A stretch of DNA of 64,000 bases from Tenrec ecaudatus. Its lineage: Eukaryota > Chordata > Mammalia > Afrosoricida > Tenrecidae. Of the stretch, positions 1-9,830 are shown in pieces; position 1 is the first letter of the stretch, and the number at the start of each line of letters is the position of its first letter. The notes under the pieces were generated by a model. It had not been told where the DNA came from, did not search any database, and saw only the letters and a program-made list of their open reading frames with translations. The stretch is taken from the NCBI RefSeq assembly GCF_050624435.1, contig NC_134545.1, positions 85,340,063 to 85,404,062 on the forward strand, written 5' to 3'. The position numbers and the translations under genes were made by a program.

Positions 1-59
1 CTGGAGGTGAGCATTCTACTATGAAATGTGTCTGACTCCTTTATTTAGTTTTCTTATTT

Positions 60-176
60 ACTTTTATTTTTTGAAAATTGACCACAATGGATGTATGTAT
101 GCATGGATTGTGATAAGAGTTGTATGAGCCCCCAATAAAATGTTTGATCAAAAATTAAAAATAAATTAAAAAAAAG
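60..176 (+). mobile_element. L1-type 3' end, 5'-truncated
   Basis: Short copy of the commonest LINE 3' terminus in the window. It ends with GATAAGAGTTGTATGAGCCC, then an AATAAAA signal and an A-rich tail. The other copies (7.6, 28.3, 32.7, 33.7, 42.9 and 49.5 kb) share the 3' end but start at different points, as expected of 5'-truncated non-LTR insertions. Assignment to the tenrec L1 3' UTR is from recall and inference. Confidence 0.75.
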
Positions 177-189
177 AAAGTTGATGTTT

Positions 190-420
190 ATTTATAAATC
201 ATTTTATTGGGGGCTCATACAACTCTTATCGCAATCCATCCATTGTGTCAAGCACATTTGTACATTTGTTGCCACATCATTCTCAAAACATTTGCTTCCT
301 ACTTGAGCCCACAATCCATTTTGTTTCCTCTCGAACTCCTTGATACCAATTCCCCTTTATCCCCTCCCAACCCCACCTTATCTCCCAGGAACCCTTATTA
401 TTTTTCCCCCTATAATGGTT
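190..420 (-). mobile_element. L1-type 3' end, minus strand
   Basis: Reverse-complement copy of the same tail, starting with TCATTTTATTGGGGGCTCAT. It belongs to an older variant whose sense strand reads CTTGACACAATGGATGGAT rather than TTTACACAATTGATGTATG. It lies head-to-head with the plus copy just upstream, so the A-rich ends face each other across about 15 bp. Confidence 0.75.
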
Positions 421-439
421 TTTTTACACATACATTTAA

Positions 440-665
440 TACGTCATTAGAAGAACCATTCCCTGGAGAAGGTCACCATGCTTGAAAAAGGTCGGCAAAA
501 GCCAGAAAGACCCTCCAGGGAATCGATGGCACCGTGGCTACAATCATAGGGTCAAACAGGCTTGCTGGTGAGGGTGGCGGAGTACCAGGAAAGGTTTGGC
601 TCTGTTGTCGTGCATAGCATTGTTATAAGCTTGTTGTGTACTTAACAATGACCCATAACAACAAC
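440..665 (+). mobile_element. RTE (BovB-like) LINE 3' end
   Basis: Decayed last part of an RTE-clade ORF plus its 3' terminus. The landmarks are a CCCTGGAGAAGG...CATGCTTG block, a GAAAGACCCTC block, a GGCACCGTGGCTACAATCA block and the terminal CATAACAACAAC run. They match the more intact copies at 39.5 and 43.1 kb. Non-functional. Confidence 0.65.
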
Positions 666-1289
666 TTCTCTGATAGGAATCTAAGGCTCAAAGAGCTCGA
701 TACCTTGGCCAAGGCCAGGGGACCCTCCTTCAGTTGGGAGGCGGTAACTCCAGTAGAATGCCACTGCACGCTACCCTCCCAAGCATGTCCACAGGCTGTC
801 ACGGAGGGGTGCAAAAAGTAAATAAAATGTAGAGCCTGCTCTTGGGGGACTCATAAGTCTGGTCAAGGAGGAACACCAACAAGTGACTCACCCACAGAAC
901 AATCTGCAAGCGGCAGGTCACAGGTGTTCTGGGTCAACAGGAAAGGGTCAAAGTCAGATATGAGGATCGGATCATTAAATCTGGGGCTGGAGACTCCAGG
1001 CAGAGGGGGCAGTAACTGCATCAGTGCTGTGGCTCTTCAGCGTGTGGGGTCTGAGGAAGGGGACAGAGGTGGTGACTGGAAGCATCAGGGCGCCAGGTCA
1101 CATCCAATCTCCTCACGGTGGAGAGGACCTCACTCACACTAGACCCGTAATGGCATTATTCTTACTGGGTAAAATGAGGCCAAATAAGAGAACCTTCCTG
1201 CACGCAGGATCTCAATTTCAAAATCATCTTTCAGCACCTTGTAAAAATAAGGAAGTCTTAATGTGTTTTTATTATGGGCCACCGGCCCA
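666..1289. other. No recognised feature
   Basis: Single-copy-looking sequence with scattered stops in all frames. The short open frames here show no family resemblance. It may hold an old unrecognised repeat. Confidence 0.4.
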
Positions 1290-1402
1290 TACTGAATACA
1301 TTATGTTAATCTTCACCATAGTCCTGCCGAATAGGTCTCATCATCTCTATTTCACACACGAGGGAACTGAAACTCAGAGAGGTCGTGTGAGCAGTCCATA
1401 AA
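1290..1402 (-). repeat. MIR SINE fragment
   Basis: Contains the reversed MIR core: a C/T-rich block, then GAGGGAACTGAAACTCAGAG and AGGTCGTGTGA, corresponding to the MIR pattern CTGAGGCTCAGAGAGGT..GTGA. It is cut off by the AfroSINE that follows. Confidence 0.6.
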
Positions 1403-1624
1403 AAGCTCAAAACCAAGCGCATTGCCAACTAGTCAATTCTGACTCATGGCCACCCTCTAGGGCAGGGTAAAACCGCCCCTGTGTGCCCCTGAGGCTGTCA
1501 CGCCTTCAGAGAACAGACAGCTTCGTCCTTCTCCCAGGGAATGGCTGGCTGGGGTTTTCAAACAGCTGACCTGGCCGTTAGCAGCCCAACATGTAGGCCA
1601 CCACCGTGTCACCAAGGCTCCTTG
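1403..1624 (+). mobile_element. AfroSINE
   Basis: Afrotherian SINE in sense orientation. It starts at CAAAACCAAG..CATTGCC, carries TCAATTCTGACTCATGG and AGGGCAGGGTAAAACCGCCC, and ends at the tRNA-like region GTTAGCAGCCCAACATG and CACCAAGGCTCCTT. It appears to interrupt the preceding MIR. Confidence 0.85.
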
Positions 1625-1804
1625 AGCCACCCATGGTCACTTTAATTCATACGTGATTTCAGGGGATTTATACCAGGCATTTCCCCTGTTACACTGTACT
1701 TTCCCCCCACCACTGCCAGGAATCCCTTAGCACAATGAGAATCCCCCATCCTGCATGTTAGCCCGCATGTTGGCCTGATGGTAGCTAGAGACACCATGGC
1801 AGCG

Positions 1805-2062
1805 GTGGTGGCGGCTCGATGCTGCCGAATCAGTTCCAACTCAAAGTCACTGTACGTGCAGCCGAATGAAATGCCACCTAGTTCTGTGCCTTCGTCACTA
1901 TTGTTCTTAGCACGGAGCCCTTTGTTGCAGCGACTGTATCAATCTATCTCATGGAAGGCCTTGCTCTTTCTCGCTGCCCCTCGGCGATGGCGATGGCAGT
2001 GGCTGGGTTCACTCCCATGGTTTCCCTTCAATGACGTGGTCCACCATGGTCTGCCCCAGGGC
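1805..2062 (-). mobile_element. RTE LINE 3' end, minus strand
   Basis: Reverse-strand RTE end. GAATCAGTTCCAACTCA is the reversed terminal block. TTTGTTGCAGCGACTGTATC and ATCTATCTCATGG are the reverse of the GTGGCTGCAACAATGGG and CCATGAGATGGAT blocks of the plus-strand copies. Many substitutions. Confidence 0.6.
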
Positions 2063-2640
2063 TCTCGGTGAACATTGCTCGACCTCCCATCACCATCCTT
2101 AAAGAACAGCTTCTATGAGGGACAGAGGAGAGCACACGCCTTCTCCGAGGCACATGTTAGCTTTTTCCGTAGGAAAGAACTTTCTAACATTGAAGCTGCC
2201 TGGAATGGAAGAGGTCTACCTCCCGAGGGAATAAGTCACCTGCAGAAGGTGTTCCAGGAGAAGCTTTGAAAGCTGCCCACAGTGAGTACATTGTGAGAAG
2301 CCAGTGAAATCCTTCCCTTCTGGAATCCCTTCTAGCTTCTAGGCTCTCGGTTCTCCCAGGAGGAGGAGGACGTGGGTTTCGGTGGTTTCACAACAAATCT
2401 GACCCTTCCAACAGGATTGTTTTGACCAATTGTTGATTAGATCATTGTGCTCCATAAGGTTTTTGCTGACTGAATGGTTTTAAGTATACCACCAGGCCTT
2501 TCTTCCTCGTTTTCCATCATGGCCACATACAAGCCTCCATGACCAGGTGGCTGTGCATAAGGTACATTGGCCAGGCATCGAATTCCAGTCTTTACATGGA
2601 AGGCAAACATTCTACCATGGAGGCCCCAAGTCCCTTGTGA
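2063..2640. repeat. Unassigned, with a degenerate tRNA-SINE-like part
   Basis: From about 2470, ACCACCAGGCCTTTCTTCCTC and later GGAAGGCAAACATTCTACCATGG recall the distal part of an older AfroSINE subfamily (compare GCCAGGCTTTTCTTCCTGG at 27.3 kb), but the match is patchy. Nothing else is recognised. Confidence 0.3.
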
Positions 2641-3880
2641 TAATACACCAACTTTTTCCCACGATGATATGAACAGAATTAAATTATATGTCCTGCCCTA
2701 CCATGTGCACTTTTGATTAAAATTAGGCGATGGACATTATTCTGTTTCAACAAACATGTTGTTGTGTGCCATCGAGTAGATTCTCACTCGGATAGGTTTC
2801 TGACCCTAGAGTCTAGACAGAGGGGATGTCCGGGGGTCCCAGACGAATCGTCACGGCCGCAAAATGCTGCATTTTCCCTCTCTTGAACAGCGCTTAACCA
2901 CGGTGCCACCAAGACTCCCTTTCAACAAGTGTAGGGTTGGGTCATTATTTGTAATAGCTACATTACGTTCCATTGTATCATATCTAAGCCAGCCCGCCAT
3001 TGATAGTCATTTAGGTTGATTCCCATTTTACACTATCTTAAGCAATCAGAGATGACTACATTTGTGAACAGATCTTTCCACACTTACATGGTGATCTCCA
3101 AAGGGTAAAATTGGAGAAATGAAATTCTCGGATCAAAGAAAATACATATTTTACTTACGCACATTCTCAAACTGCCCTTTCAAATGCTTGAACACACCAC
3201 CTCACACCCACTACGGTGGCTATGGTGAAATAGCCAGCTTTATCAGATGTGGAGAGAAATTGGCACAGTGTTGTGCTGATAGGAGGGTGTGCGATGGTGC
3301 AGCCAGGGTGGGAAATAGTTTGACAGTTCCCCAATAAATCAAATGTAGAATTGCCAGCAATTCTGCTTCTAAGTATATCCCCAACATTTCTTAAGCCAAG
3401 ACTCAAAAAGAAAGAAGACCCACGTCCATCACTGTTCATTGTAGCATTATTCACAAAAAGCGGAAACAACCCATGTCCACAAACACGAGTGCACACACGT
3501 AATATGGTGCATACATGCATACATTCAGCCCTACAATGGAATGAAACCCTGATACCTGCTTTCCCCTACATGAACATAGGAAACATGCTGGGTGACATTA
3601 GTCAGGCACAAATATGATCCCACATGTACAAAATTCCCGGAAGAGGCAAATGAATAGAGACAAACTTATTAGGAGCTGGGGAGAGGGCAAAGCGAAAGAT
3701 ACTGCCAAAGGGTCCTCCATCTTTGGGGTGATTGAAACTTGGAAATGGTCAGTGATGGTAGTGGGACAGCATCGTAAAAGCAATTCATTTCACCGACATG
3801 CACTTCAAGAGAGTGCAAATAGTTAACTTTTTGTTCTATATGAGTCTTCATTTTTACCACAGTTAAAAAAAATGTTTTAA
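2641..3880 (+). mobile_element. Old L1 3' portion, interrupted by an AfroSINE
   Basis: Remnant of an ancient L1 (ORF2 end and 3' UTR). Recognisable blocks are GGAAATAGTTTGACAGTT, AATTGCCAGCAATTCTGCTT, TCATTGTAGCATTATTCACA and AAAAAGCGGAAACAACCCA, followed by CATACATTCAGCCCTACAATG and GAACATAGGAAACATGCTGG. These are hallmarks of mammalian L1 3' regions. Frames are broken throughout. Confidence 0.75.
2754..2919 (+). mobile_element. AfroSINE inserted in L1 with a 9-bp target duplication
   Basis: Sense AfroSINE with GTGCCATCGAGTAGATTCTC at the head and CACGGTGCCACCAAGACTCC at the end. TTTCAACAA is repeated directly at 2745-2753 and 2920-2928. The surrounding L1 resumes after it, so this is a clean secondary insertion. 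Confidence 0.85.
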
Positions 3881-3894
3881 GCATATCAGGAGCT

Positions 3895-4055
3895 TGCTGG
3901 TTAAGTGTTTAGTTATTAACCAGAAGGGCAACCGTCCAAACCCACCGGCAGCTCCGTGAGAGAAAGCTATGGTGGCTTCTTCCCTAGTCACGGTGATGAC
4001 CTTGGGAACCTTAGGGGGCAGTGCCCCCCTGTCCTCTGTGATTGCTGTGACCTAT
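3895..4055 (-). mobile_element. AfroSINE, degenerate
   Basis: Antisense AfroSINE. The reversed tRNA-like end GGTTAAGTGTTTAGTTATTA is followed by CCAAACCCACCGGCAGCTCC, GAGAGAAAGCTATGG and a poor match to the head. Confidence 0.65.
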
Positions 4056-4187
4056 TTAGCAGAACGGGCCGCACTGTGTGTCCCCATTCCAAGAGGGGCA
4101 TTGCCCATCCTGCACCTCTGCTTACATGAATGAGAGCCTTTCTTCATTTATGAAACACCCAAGACTGATTCTACATATCAGGGGGAG

Positions 4188-4234
4188 GGTGGTGGTGGTG
4201 GTGGTGGTGGTGGTGTGTGTGTGTGTGTGTGTGT
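4188..4234 (+). repeat. (GGT)n-(GT)n microsatellite
   Basis: About nine GGT units running directly into eleven GT units, just upstream of the antisense AfroSINE fragment. Confidence 0.95.
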
Positions 4235-4237
4235 GAT

Positions 4238-4376
4238 TACGTAGGTCTAAGATGGGGTTTTCTATTCCCGTAAAGCATTCCAGTCTCAGAAACTCACACC
4301 CGCAGTTCTGCCCTGTCCTGTAGGGTCGCTGAGTTGGCACGGACTCGATGGACGGCAGTGAATTTGGTTTTGGGTG
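4238..4376 (-). mobile_element. AfroSINE 5' half, antisense
   Basis: Contains GGTTTTCTATTCCCGTAAAG, CCAGTCTCAGAAACTCACA, CTGTCCTGTAGGGTCGCTGA and GACTCGATGGACGGCAGTGA, the reverse of the SINE head. The 3' half is absent, or replaced by the microsatellite. Confidence 0.85.
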
Positions 4377-5149
4377 AGACTCGAGATGATACTTGTGTGC
4401 GAATATAACTGTGTGTCTCTGCGTCTTCTTTACAGGAACATGACTCTCTATCTCACACGTGTAAGTTCTGTGTACAATATTTCAAAGAAAGGCCATATCC
4501 TGCCGCCTCAGTGCAAACATCAGGCCTGTCTCGGCCTGCCTGGTCACCAGGCCATCCCCACTTTGCCCTTGCTAGTCTCTCTGAAGGCTCCTTGGCAACA
4601 CTGTTCCGGAGGGTGGGAGGGAAATTATTTTCCCCACAAATGGAATTCTAGTGTCGACCCAGGCTTTCCTCCAAATGTGCCCCTGACCCTACAGCTAAAG
4701 GGCACGCTGCAGGCTGAGGTGACGGAATCATCTCAGATCACGCCAGATCACCCCAAATCAAAAAATCGAAGTTGGCCATAGATCACTCTAACCTCTAGAC
4801 CTTCTAGGGGAAGAAAGGGGGGTGATATGGCCTAGCCTTTCCCTGCATCTAGTGCCTGCTTTATAGACCCCTCCACCACTCCTTTCTGCTCCATCAGTCC
4901 GCTGTTGGTATCTCTCACGCCTCCATCATGCCTACACTCAAGCATTTGCCTTCACACGCCCATCTAGTCCCCCTGCGTCCACATTCTCACACAATGTTTT
5001 TTCATGTGTTTGAAATGAACTTGCAGGTCACTAAGGAATCTAAATCCACTTCTGTTTCACACAATAGTGACATCTGCGGGGTAAGGAATCTGGAGACTTT
5101 ATTTCTTTATTTTGATTTTTAGAGTAAAACGTATTCTGTGTAGCTTCAC
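4377..5149. other. No recognised feature
   Basis: No coding, RNA or confident repeat signal. An open frame of 135 codons at 4374-4781 shows no recognisable domain and begins in the SINE edge, so it is taken as chance. Confidence 0.4.
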
Positions 5150-5480
5150 CGTCTATCTCATCAAATCAAATCAGTAATGGTATCCTGGCAAAGCCCCCAT
5201 AAGTGTATTTCTTTTTCCCTCCCACCCTTCCTCCATAATTTCTTATCCTTCCCTCCCTCTGCCCCCATCCCAGGATCCTTTGGTGTGAAAACCCCTTTTC
5301 TTCTTTGTGTTCCCTTGTCATGATGCTGTCATAAATATTCGTCTCTTGAGATTGACTACCTTCCTAAGCATACTATTCCCTAGTTTTGTCCATGTCTGAC
5401 GGTGTTGGAAAGTCATCATTGTTTTCCATTGGATGCGTTCATCTCACATAATTTGAGCATCATTGTTTTCATACAATACA
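5150..5480 (-). repeat. Possible LINE remnant
   Basis: TATTCCCTAGTTTTGTCCATG, TCATTGTTTTCCATTGGATG and TTCATCTCACATAATTTGAGC resemble the reversed end of an L1 (the usual pattern being a ...TTCATCCATGTTG...CCATTGTATGG arrangement). The resemblance is moderate; the family is not assigned. Confidence 0.35.
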
Positions 5481-5779
5481 GCCACAGAATTGAATGCTGA
5501 CACAGACCCACCGGGTAAACACACACACATTATCACACACTCAGTCACCCCACACTCACTCCTACACATTCTTTGTTCTGAGGGGGTATAGGCCCAAGGT
5601 TCCCCAGTCACTGTCATTTATGTTGTTGCAGCCACATTTCCATACCCTACAACCTCACCCCAAACTCCCTCATTTACTGAGTCCCCAAAACATCCGTCAT
5701 ATAAGTTCACATCCTAACCAGGTCTCTGGAGTCCATAATTTACCAAGAGTATCTTGCCATTCATGCACTGCACACTCTT

Positions 5780-5905
5780 TATTTCAGAGGTAGGCTAAGC
5801 GAGACTCAGGAGGGGGAAAAAGTACCTTGGCTAAGGTCACACAATTAATCGCAGTGCTAGAGTTTCAACTCCAATCCCAAGCCTTCCACGTAAGTGTTCT
5901 TTCTC
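5780..5905 (-). repeat. MIR SINE fragment
   Basis: Reversed MIR core: GGCTAAGGTCACACAATTAA followed by CAGTGCTAGAGTTTCAACTC and CCAAGCCTTCCA. Confidence 0.6.
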
Positions 5906-6124
5906 CTGTGCCCTAAGCCCCTTTCCCAATCAGTTTCACTTTGATTCCACTATGCCAAGTTCTCCCCTGTTCAAAGTCTCCAAAGCCTTCACAGAAAGCA
6001 AGGTGGCTCTTGGATAGGCAGATGGAAAGGTGAGTGGAACAAATACGAATCTGGAACACAAAACGGCCTGGGCTAGAATATCAAATACCTTGGGAGGTGG
6101 TAACAGGCATCAGGGAAGGCATGT

Positions 6125-6340
6125 AAAGCACCTGGCACCAAGCAATAACTGCAAACATTTATTGGGCACTTGCTATGTGCTAGGCACTGTGCCAAGCACT
6201 TTATATAACTATCTCATTTAATTTTTACTACCTCTTTAAGTGTGATCATCTGCCTATCGCAGAAGTGGAAAGTGAGGCCCAGAGAGGTTAAGTTGCTTCC
6301 GCCAGGTCATTCAGCTAATGAGGTTAGAGATCAAAAGCAT
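6125..6340 (-). repeat. MIR SINE, nearly full length
   Basis: A well-preserved antisense MIR: AACATTTATTGGGCACTTGC, TATGTGCTAGGCACTGTGCC, ATCTCATTTAATTTTTACTA, GAGGCCCAGAGAGGTTAAGT and GGTCATTCAGCTAATGAGG. Confidence 0.9.
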
Positions 6341-6985
6341 ATCCCGCTCTGAATATAAGTCAGGTTTTCATGTATTATCTTGTGCCTCTTCCTTCCATAA
6401 CAAAAGCCATTCATTATATTGAATTCTCACACGGTGTCCTAGATACAGTGCTGGGGACTACACATACAGCGTTTCTATGGGGTGGGTCATCTTCACTTTA
6501 CTGATAACAGGAATGAGGCTTGGTAGGTGCTCAATGGATAGCATCTTTCATCATTACAGAAGAGAGATCCTAATCAGCTTTAGCTACAAGGGAGTGGGGG
6601 GAGCTTCAAAGAGCTCACAGGAAATTTTCATTATCTTTTACCTCCATCCCCCCCCCCCAAATTTCTGAAGCGCCCTCATATTTGTCACCAGGTAAATTAC
6701 TCAGATCATGTAACTCTTCAGTGGATCTGATCATTCCCAGTGATTGATTATTTCTAAGTCAACTGTCCTTCCCAACTGATCTGTAAGTGCAGGCGCTCCC
6801 AGCGCCAGTGCATCACAGGAAGGAGTCCCTGATGGGACCACAGACACACTTCCTCACTTCCACCCACTGGCTGCAGTCATACTTAGGCACAAGTTTTACA
6901 CACTGTAATAAGGCCACTGGGGTTTAACCAGTTAGCAAGAATATTAGATGGTGGGGAAAAAGAATATTAGATGGTGGAATCAAAA
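6341..6985. other. No recognised feature; short local duplications
   Basis: Unassigned sequence with a poly-C run at 6648-6658. AGAATATTAGATGGTGG is repeated in tandem with a 23-bp period (6938-6977), flanked by a poly-A-like stretch. No gene signal. Confidence 0.5.
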
Positions 6986-6989
6986 TATA

Positions 6990-7155
6990 TGTGTCCAAAC
7001 TCTATCCCACGAGCTGTAAGACCACAGACAAATTGCTCTCTTTGCCTCAGTTCCTATAGCTGCAATACTAGAATAGATGCAGATGCACCCTACGCCCCAA
7101 GGTTGTTCTGAGTTAAGATGCTGTAAGATATCATTAGAGAAAGCCTAGTATAGAG
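6990..7155 (+). repeat. MIR SINE
   Basis: Sense MIR: GTGTCCAAACTCTATCCCAC, GACCACAGACAAATTGCTCT, TTTGCCTCAGTTCCTATAGC and AAGGTTGTTCTGAGTTAAGA. It is terminated by the AfroSINE. Confidence 0.7.
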
Positions 7156-7157
7156 TC

Positions 7158-7322
7158 AAGCTCACTCACTGACATTGAGTCAATTCTGACTGATCACGGT
7201 CCTATAGGACAGACTAGAACGGGCCTGGTGGGTTTCGGAGCTTTAACCCTTTACAGGAATAGAAAGCCTCATCTTTCTTTCGAGCAGGCCAATATGTAAC
7301 CACTATGACACCAGGGCTCCTC
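7158..7322 (+). mobile_element. AfroSINE
   Basis: Sense copy with CACTGACATTGAGTCAATTC, CCTATAGGACAGACTAGAAC, GGAATAGAAAGCCTCATCTT and CACTATGACACCAGGGCTCC. It has lost about 40 bp near the distal AAC..GACC region. Inserted at the edge of a MIR. Confidence 0.85.
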
Positions 7323-7559
7323 TGGCATACAGGAGACACTCAAAACTTGCCACGCATAGTTTTACACACAAAGGTATACTTATGCCAACTCAAGCAGAGG
7401 AAGCCCCACAAATCTGCAAAGAGGCCACAAAACACACCCAAAGGCAGACATGCTCAGATCTGCTGGTAGTAGGCTAACAGAATGGTTAAGAGCAGAGGAT
7501 CTTAAGCGACTTAGGGTAAGTCACATCACAGCTCTAAGGGATAAAACCAACAATTTCAA

Positions 7560-7742
7560 GATAAGCACTTAAAAAAACCCTTAAGAGGGGAAAAAATGAG
7601 GACCTGATGCCAGGGGCGTAAGTGGATAGCAAATGTTTTGAGAATGATGAGGGAAATGAATGTACAAATGTGCTTTACACAATTGATGTATGGATGGTGA
7701 TAAGAGTTGTATGAGCCCCTAATAAAACGATTAAAAAAACAC
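7560..7742 (+). mobile_element. L1-type 3' end
   Basis: 5'-truncated copy: AAAAAATGAGGACCTGATGC, AGCAAATGTTTTGAGAATGA, CACAATTGATGTATGG and GTGATAAGAGTTGTATGAGC, then AATAAAACGATT and a poly-A-like tail. Very similar to the 33.7 kb copy, so it is fairly young. Confidence 0.8.
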
Positions 7743-7797
7743 CCTTAATTTCATTATCACAAAAGTATCAATAGTTCCCTACTATCACCAAATAACA

Positions 7798-7985
7798 GGG
7801 AGTAGTGGTTACATGTTTGGTTGCTAACTATAAGGTTGGAAGTTCGAAACCACCAGATGCTCCCTGGGAGAAAGATGAGGCTTTCCACTTCCACAAAGAG
7901 TTACAGTCTCAGAAACCCACAGGCGCTGCCCTACAGGGTCACTATGATTTGGAACCAACCTGATGGCAGTGAGTTGTTGACTTAT
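7798..7985 (-). mobile_element. AfroSINE, antisense
   Basis: GTAGTGGTTACATGTTTGGT, AGGTTGGAAGTTCGAAACCA, GGGAGAAAGATGAGGCTTTC, ACAGTCTCAGAAACCCACAG and CTGATGGCAGTGAGTTG: the full SINE in reverse. Confidence 0.9.
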
Positions 7986-8284
7986 CATCAAATACGCAGT
8001 TCCTCGTCAAAATTTCCCAAACTTCCATATCTTGTTTTACATTTTGCTTTTTCAAAAAGCCCCTAACAAGTCTACCCAATAATACAATTGGTCCTTAATC
8101 TAAATGTGTGTTTTAAAATATGTATGATTCTCTCTTCCCTTTGAAGAGCCTAGTCATTTGCTTAATCTCCCACATTAAGGGGAAGGGGAAGAATCACACT
8201 TTTTAAAACTTACATAGAACGCACACGTAACATGACGAGATTCTCAGCTGTGAAAAGGAAATCATCCACTGCAGATAAAGGGAA

Positions 8285-8390
8285 CGTCTTCTTTGACCAG
8301 TTCTTTAATCTCCCTAAACCTTGATCTTCTCATCTTTAAAATGGGACATTCTCCCTGCCGAGGGTTGCTGTGAGACTTGGTGTGGAGCTC
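8285..8390 (+). repeat. MIR-like fragment
   Basis: AATCTCCCTAAACCTTGATC, TTCTCATCTTTAAAATGGGA and GAGGGTTGCTGTGAGACTTG match the sense distal MIR core. It abuts the CpG island. Confidence 0.6.
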
Positions 8391-8429
8391 AGAAGCGTTT
8401 AGCCTAGTGGAGACTCCTTCCCGCAAAGC

Positions 8430-9300
8430 TGCCAGTAAGGATTTTCCGCCGCTGCCGAGGACCGCGCGGGCGGGCCCGCGTTCAGCACCCTGGACAGAGG
8501 CGGCCGCCGGCCCGCGGCTGCGGGGAGGACCTGTAAATACAGCCGCCCGCTTCCGGCGGGCCCGCGCAGCCGGTGAAGGGGAAAGAAAGCCGGGATTTTC
8601 CGAGCCGCCTGCTCGGCTCCGCGTCTGGCGGAGACAATTACCCGGATACGCTCGGGCTGGCCTCCGCGAGGTCCCGGGTCACTGCAGACCGAGGCCCCCG
8701 CCCTTGAAGCAGGAAGCTGGGCCGGCGGGGCCCGGCCGGTGCCTCAATCTCCCGGGTGGCAGACCAGCCCGCGGAGATAGCCCAGAAAGCCCACCGAGAG
8801 CCTCCGCCCACCGCACGGCTCCCAGCAGGCACCCACTCCGGCTCCCCACGTCCTCGGAAGCGTTTTGGGGGCCGGGGGGGTGTAGGGAGGAGAGGAGGGG
8901 GAGGGGAAGTGGCCTCCGGAAGCCGGCCCTGGGTACAATTAGCAGGGAGCGGAGACGCCCGCGAAGGCTGATTTAATTAGGTGACACGGTGCCAGGGAGG
9001 GATGCGGGGGGGAGGGGAGAGCAGGGTCAAAACATTTTGTAAAAATCTGTTTCACAATCGCTGCTGCTCCCCTCGGGGCAGAGAGAGATTACAGCGTCTT
9101 TGGTGTCGATCAAGGCCGGCGAGAGGCGGCCTGGGAGGTGGGGCATTTCCTTGCCTCAGCCTCTCTTTTGTCCATCCTCTCCAAACGGCCCCAGGAGCCC
9201 TCAGCCCTGCCTGAGGCTTGGAGGGGAGGCGGGGGAGGGCGGGGCGGCGGGGCAGAGGCGGAGGGAGGCGCTGACCTGAAAAGACCCCTCCCCTCCAAGG
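8430..9300. promoter_or_regulatory. CpG island 1
   Basis: About 870 bp with dense CpG, CCGCC and GGGCGG motifs, in strong contrast to flanking AT-richer DNA. Two dense parts (8440-8850, 9090-9290) flank a less GC-rich core with GATTTAATTAGGTGACACGG and AAAACATTTTGTAAAAATCT. Open frames here on both strands (up to about 200 codons) are Pro/Arg/Gly-rich and overlap each other, so they are ascribed to base composition. Could be a promoter of a non-coding RNA or a poised developmental element. Confidence 0.7.
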
Positions 9301-9329
9301 GGGAACAAAGTGCTGCTGTCTGGCTACTG

Positions 9330-9480
9330 CCTTCTTCCCCAATCCCAATTCACATGAAATAATATCCTATTGGTATATTAATAACATTGGCAAATATGAC
9401 CAATATTTTCCAGAAACACCTACTTTCCAAATAAAGCTATCATTGGCTGAGCATGGACGCTGCCATTACCAGCTACCTAT
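9330..9480. promoter_or_regulatory. Candidate conserved non-coding element, CCAAT-rich
   Basis: AT-rich patch directly after CpG island 1, with ATTGG/CCAAT cores at CCTATTGGTATATT, ACATTGGC, GACCAATATT and TCATTGGCTG. TTGGCAAATATGACCAA (9387-9403) is a near palindrome resembling an NFI-type dyad. Conservation is inferred from composition only. Confidence 0.4.
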
Positions 9481-9639
9481 CTGATTCTGGTTAAGGGAGT
9501 TGTGCTCTGAGTGTCTGCATCTCTAAAATGTGAAGACTCTGCTTTCTAGAGGGGCGGGGAGGGCTAAGGGCAGCAGTAAATACTGTTGTTGTTATTGTTC
9601 TTTTATTGCCTACGTCCCTGGGTGGTTATCGGACATCAC

Positions 9640-9830
9640 TAGTCCCTACCCTGCAAAAGGACTCTAGATCCTAGATGTGATCCTCCCCATTTGACAGCTG
9701 TGGAAACTGAGGCTCTTGGAGTTTTAAGTAACTGGCTATATCACTGGCCTGGCAGGGGGCTGACCGGGGAATTGGACTTACAGCTACTTGGCGTGAAAGC
9801 CTGGGTTTTTCACCGTCCCACGGCTGTACT
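9640..9830 (-). repeat. MIR SINE
   Basis: Antisense MIR: CCCCATTTGACAGCTGTGGA, AACTGAGGCTCTTGGAG and TTAAGTAACTGG, then a poorly matching distal part. Confidence 0.65.

Noticed and set aside
2641..3880. Active L1
   Set aside because: Only 3' sequence with many stops and an inserted SINE; a fossil.
7480..7560. tRNA gene suggested by TAACAGAATGGTTAAGAGCA
   Set aside because: The A-box-like words belong to SINE/MIR-type sequence; no cloverleaf can be drawn.
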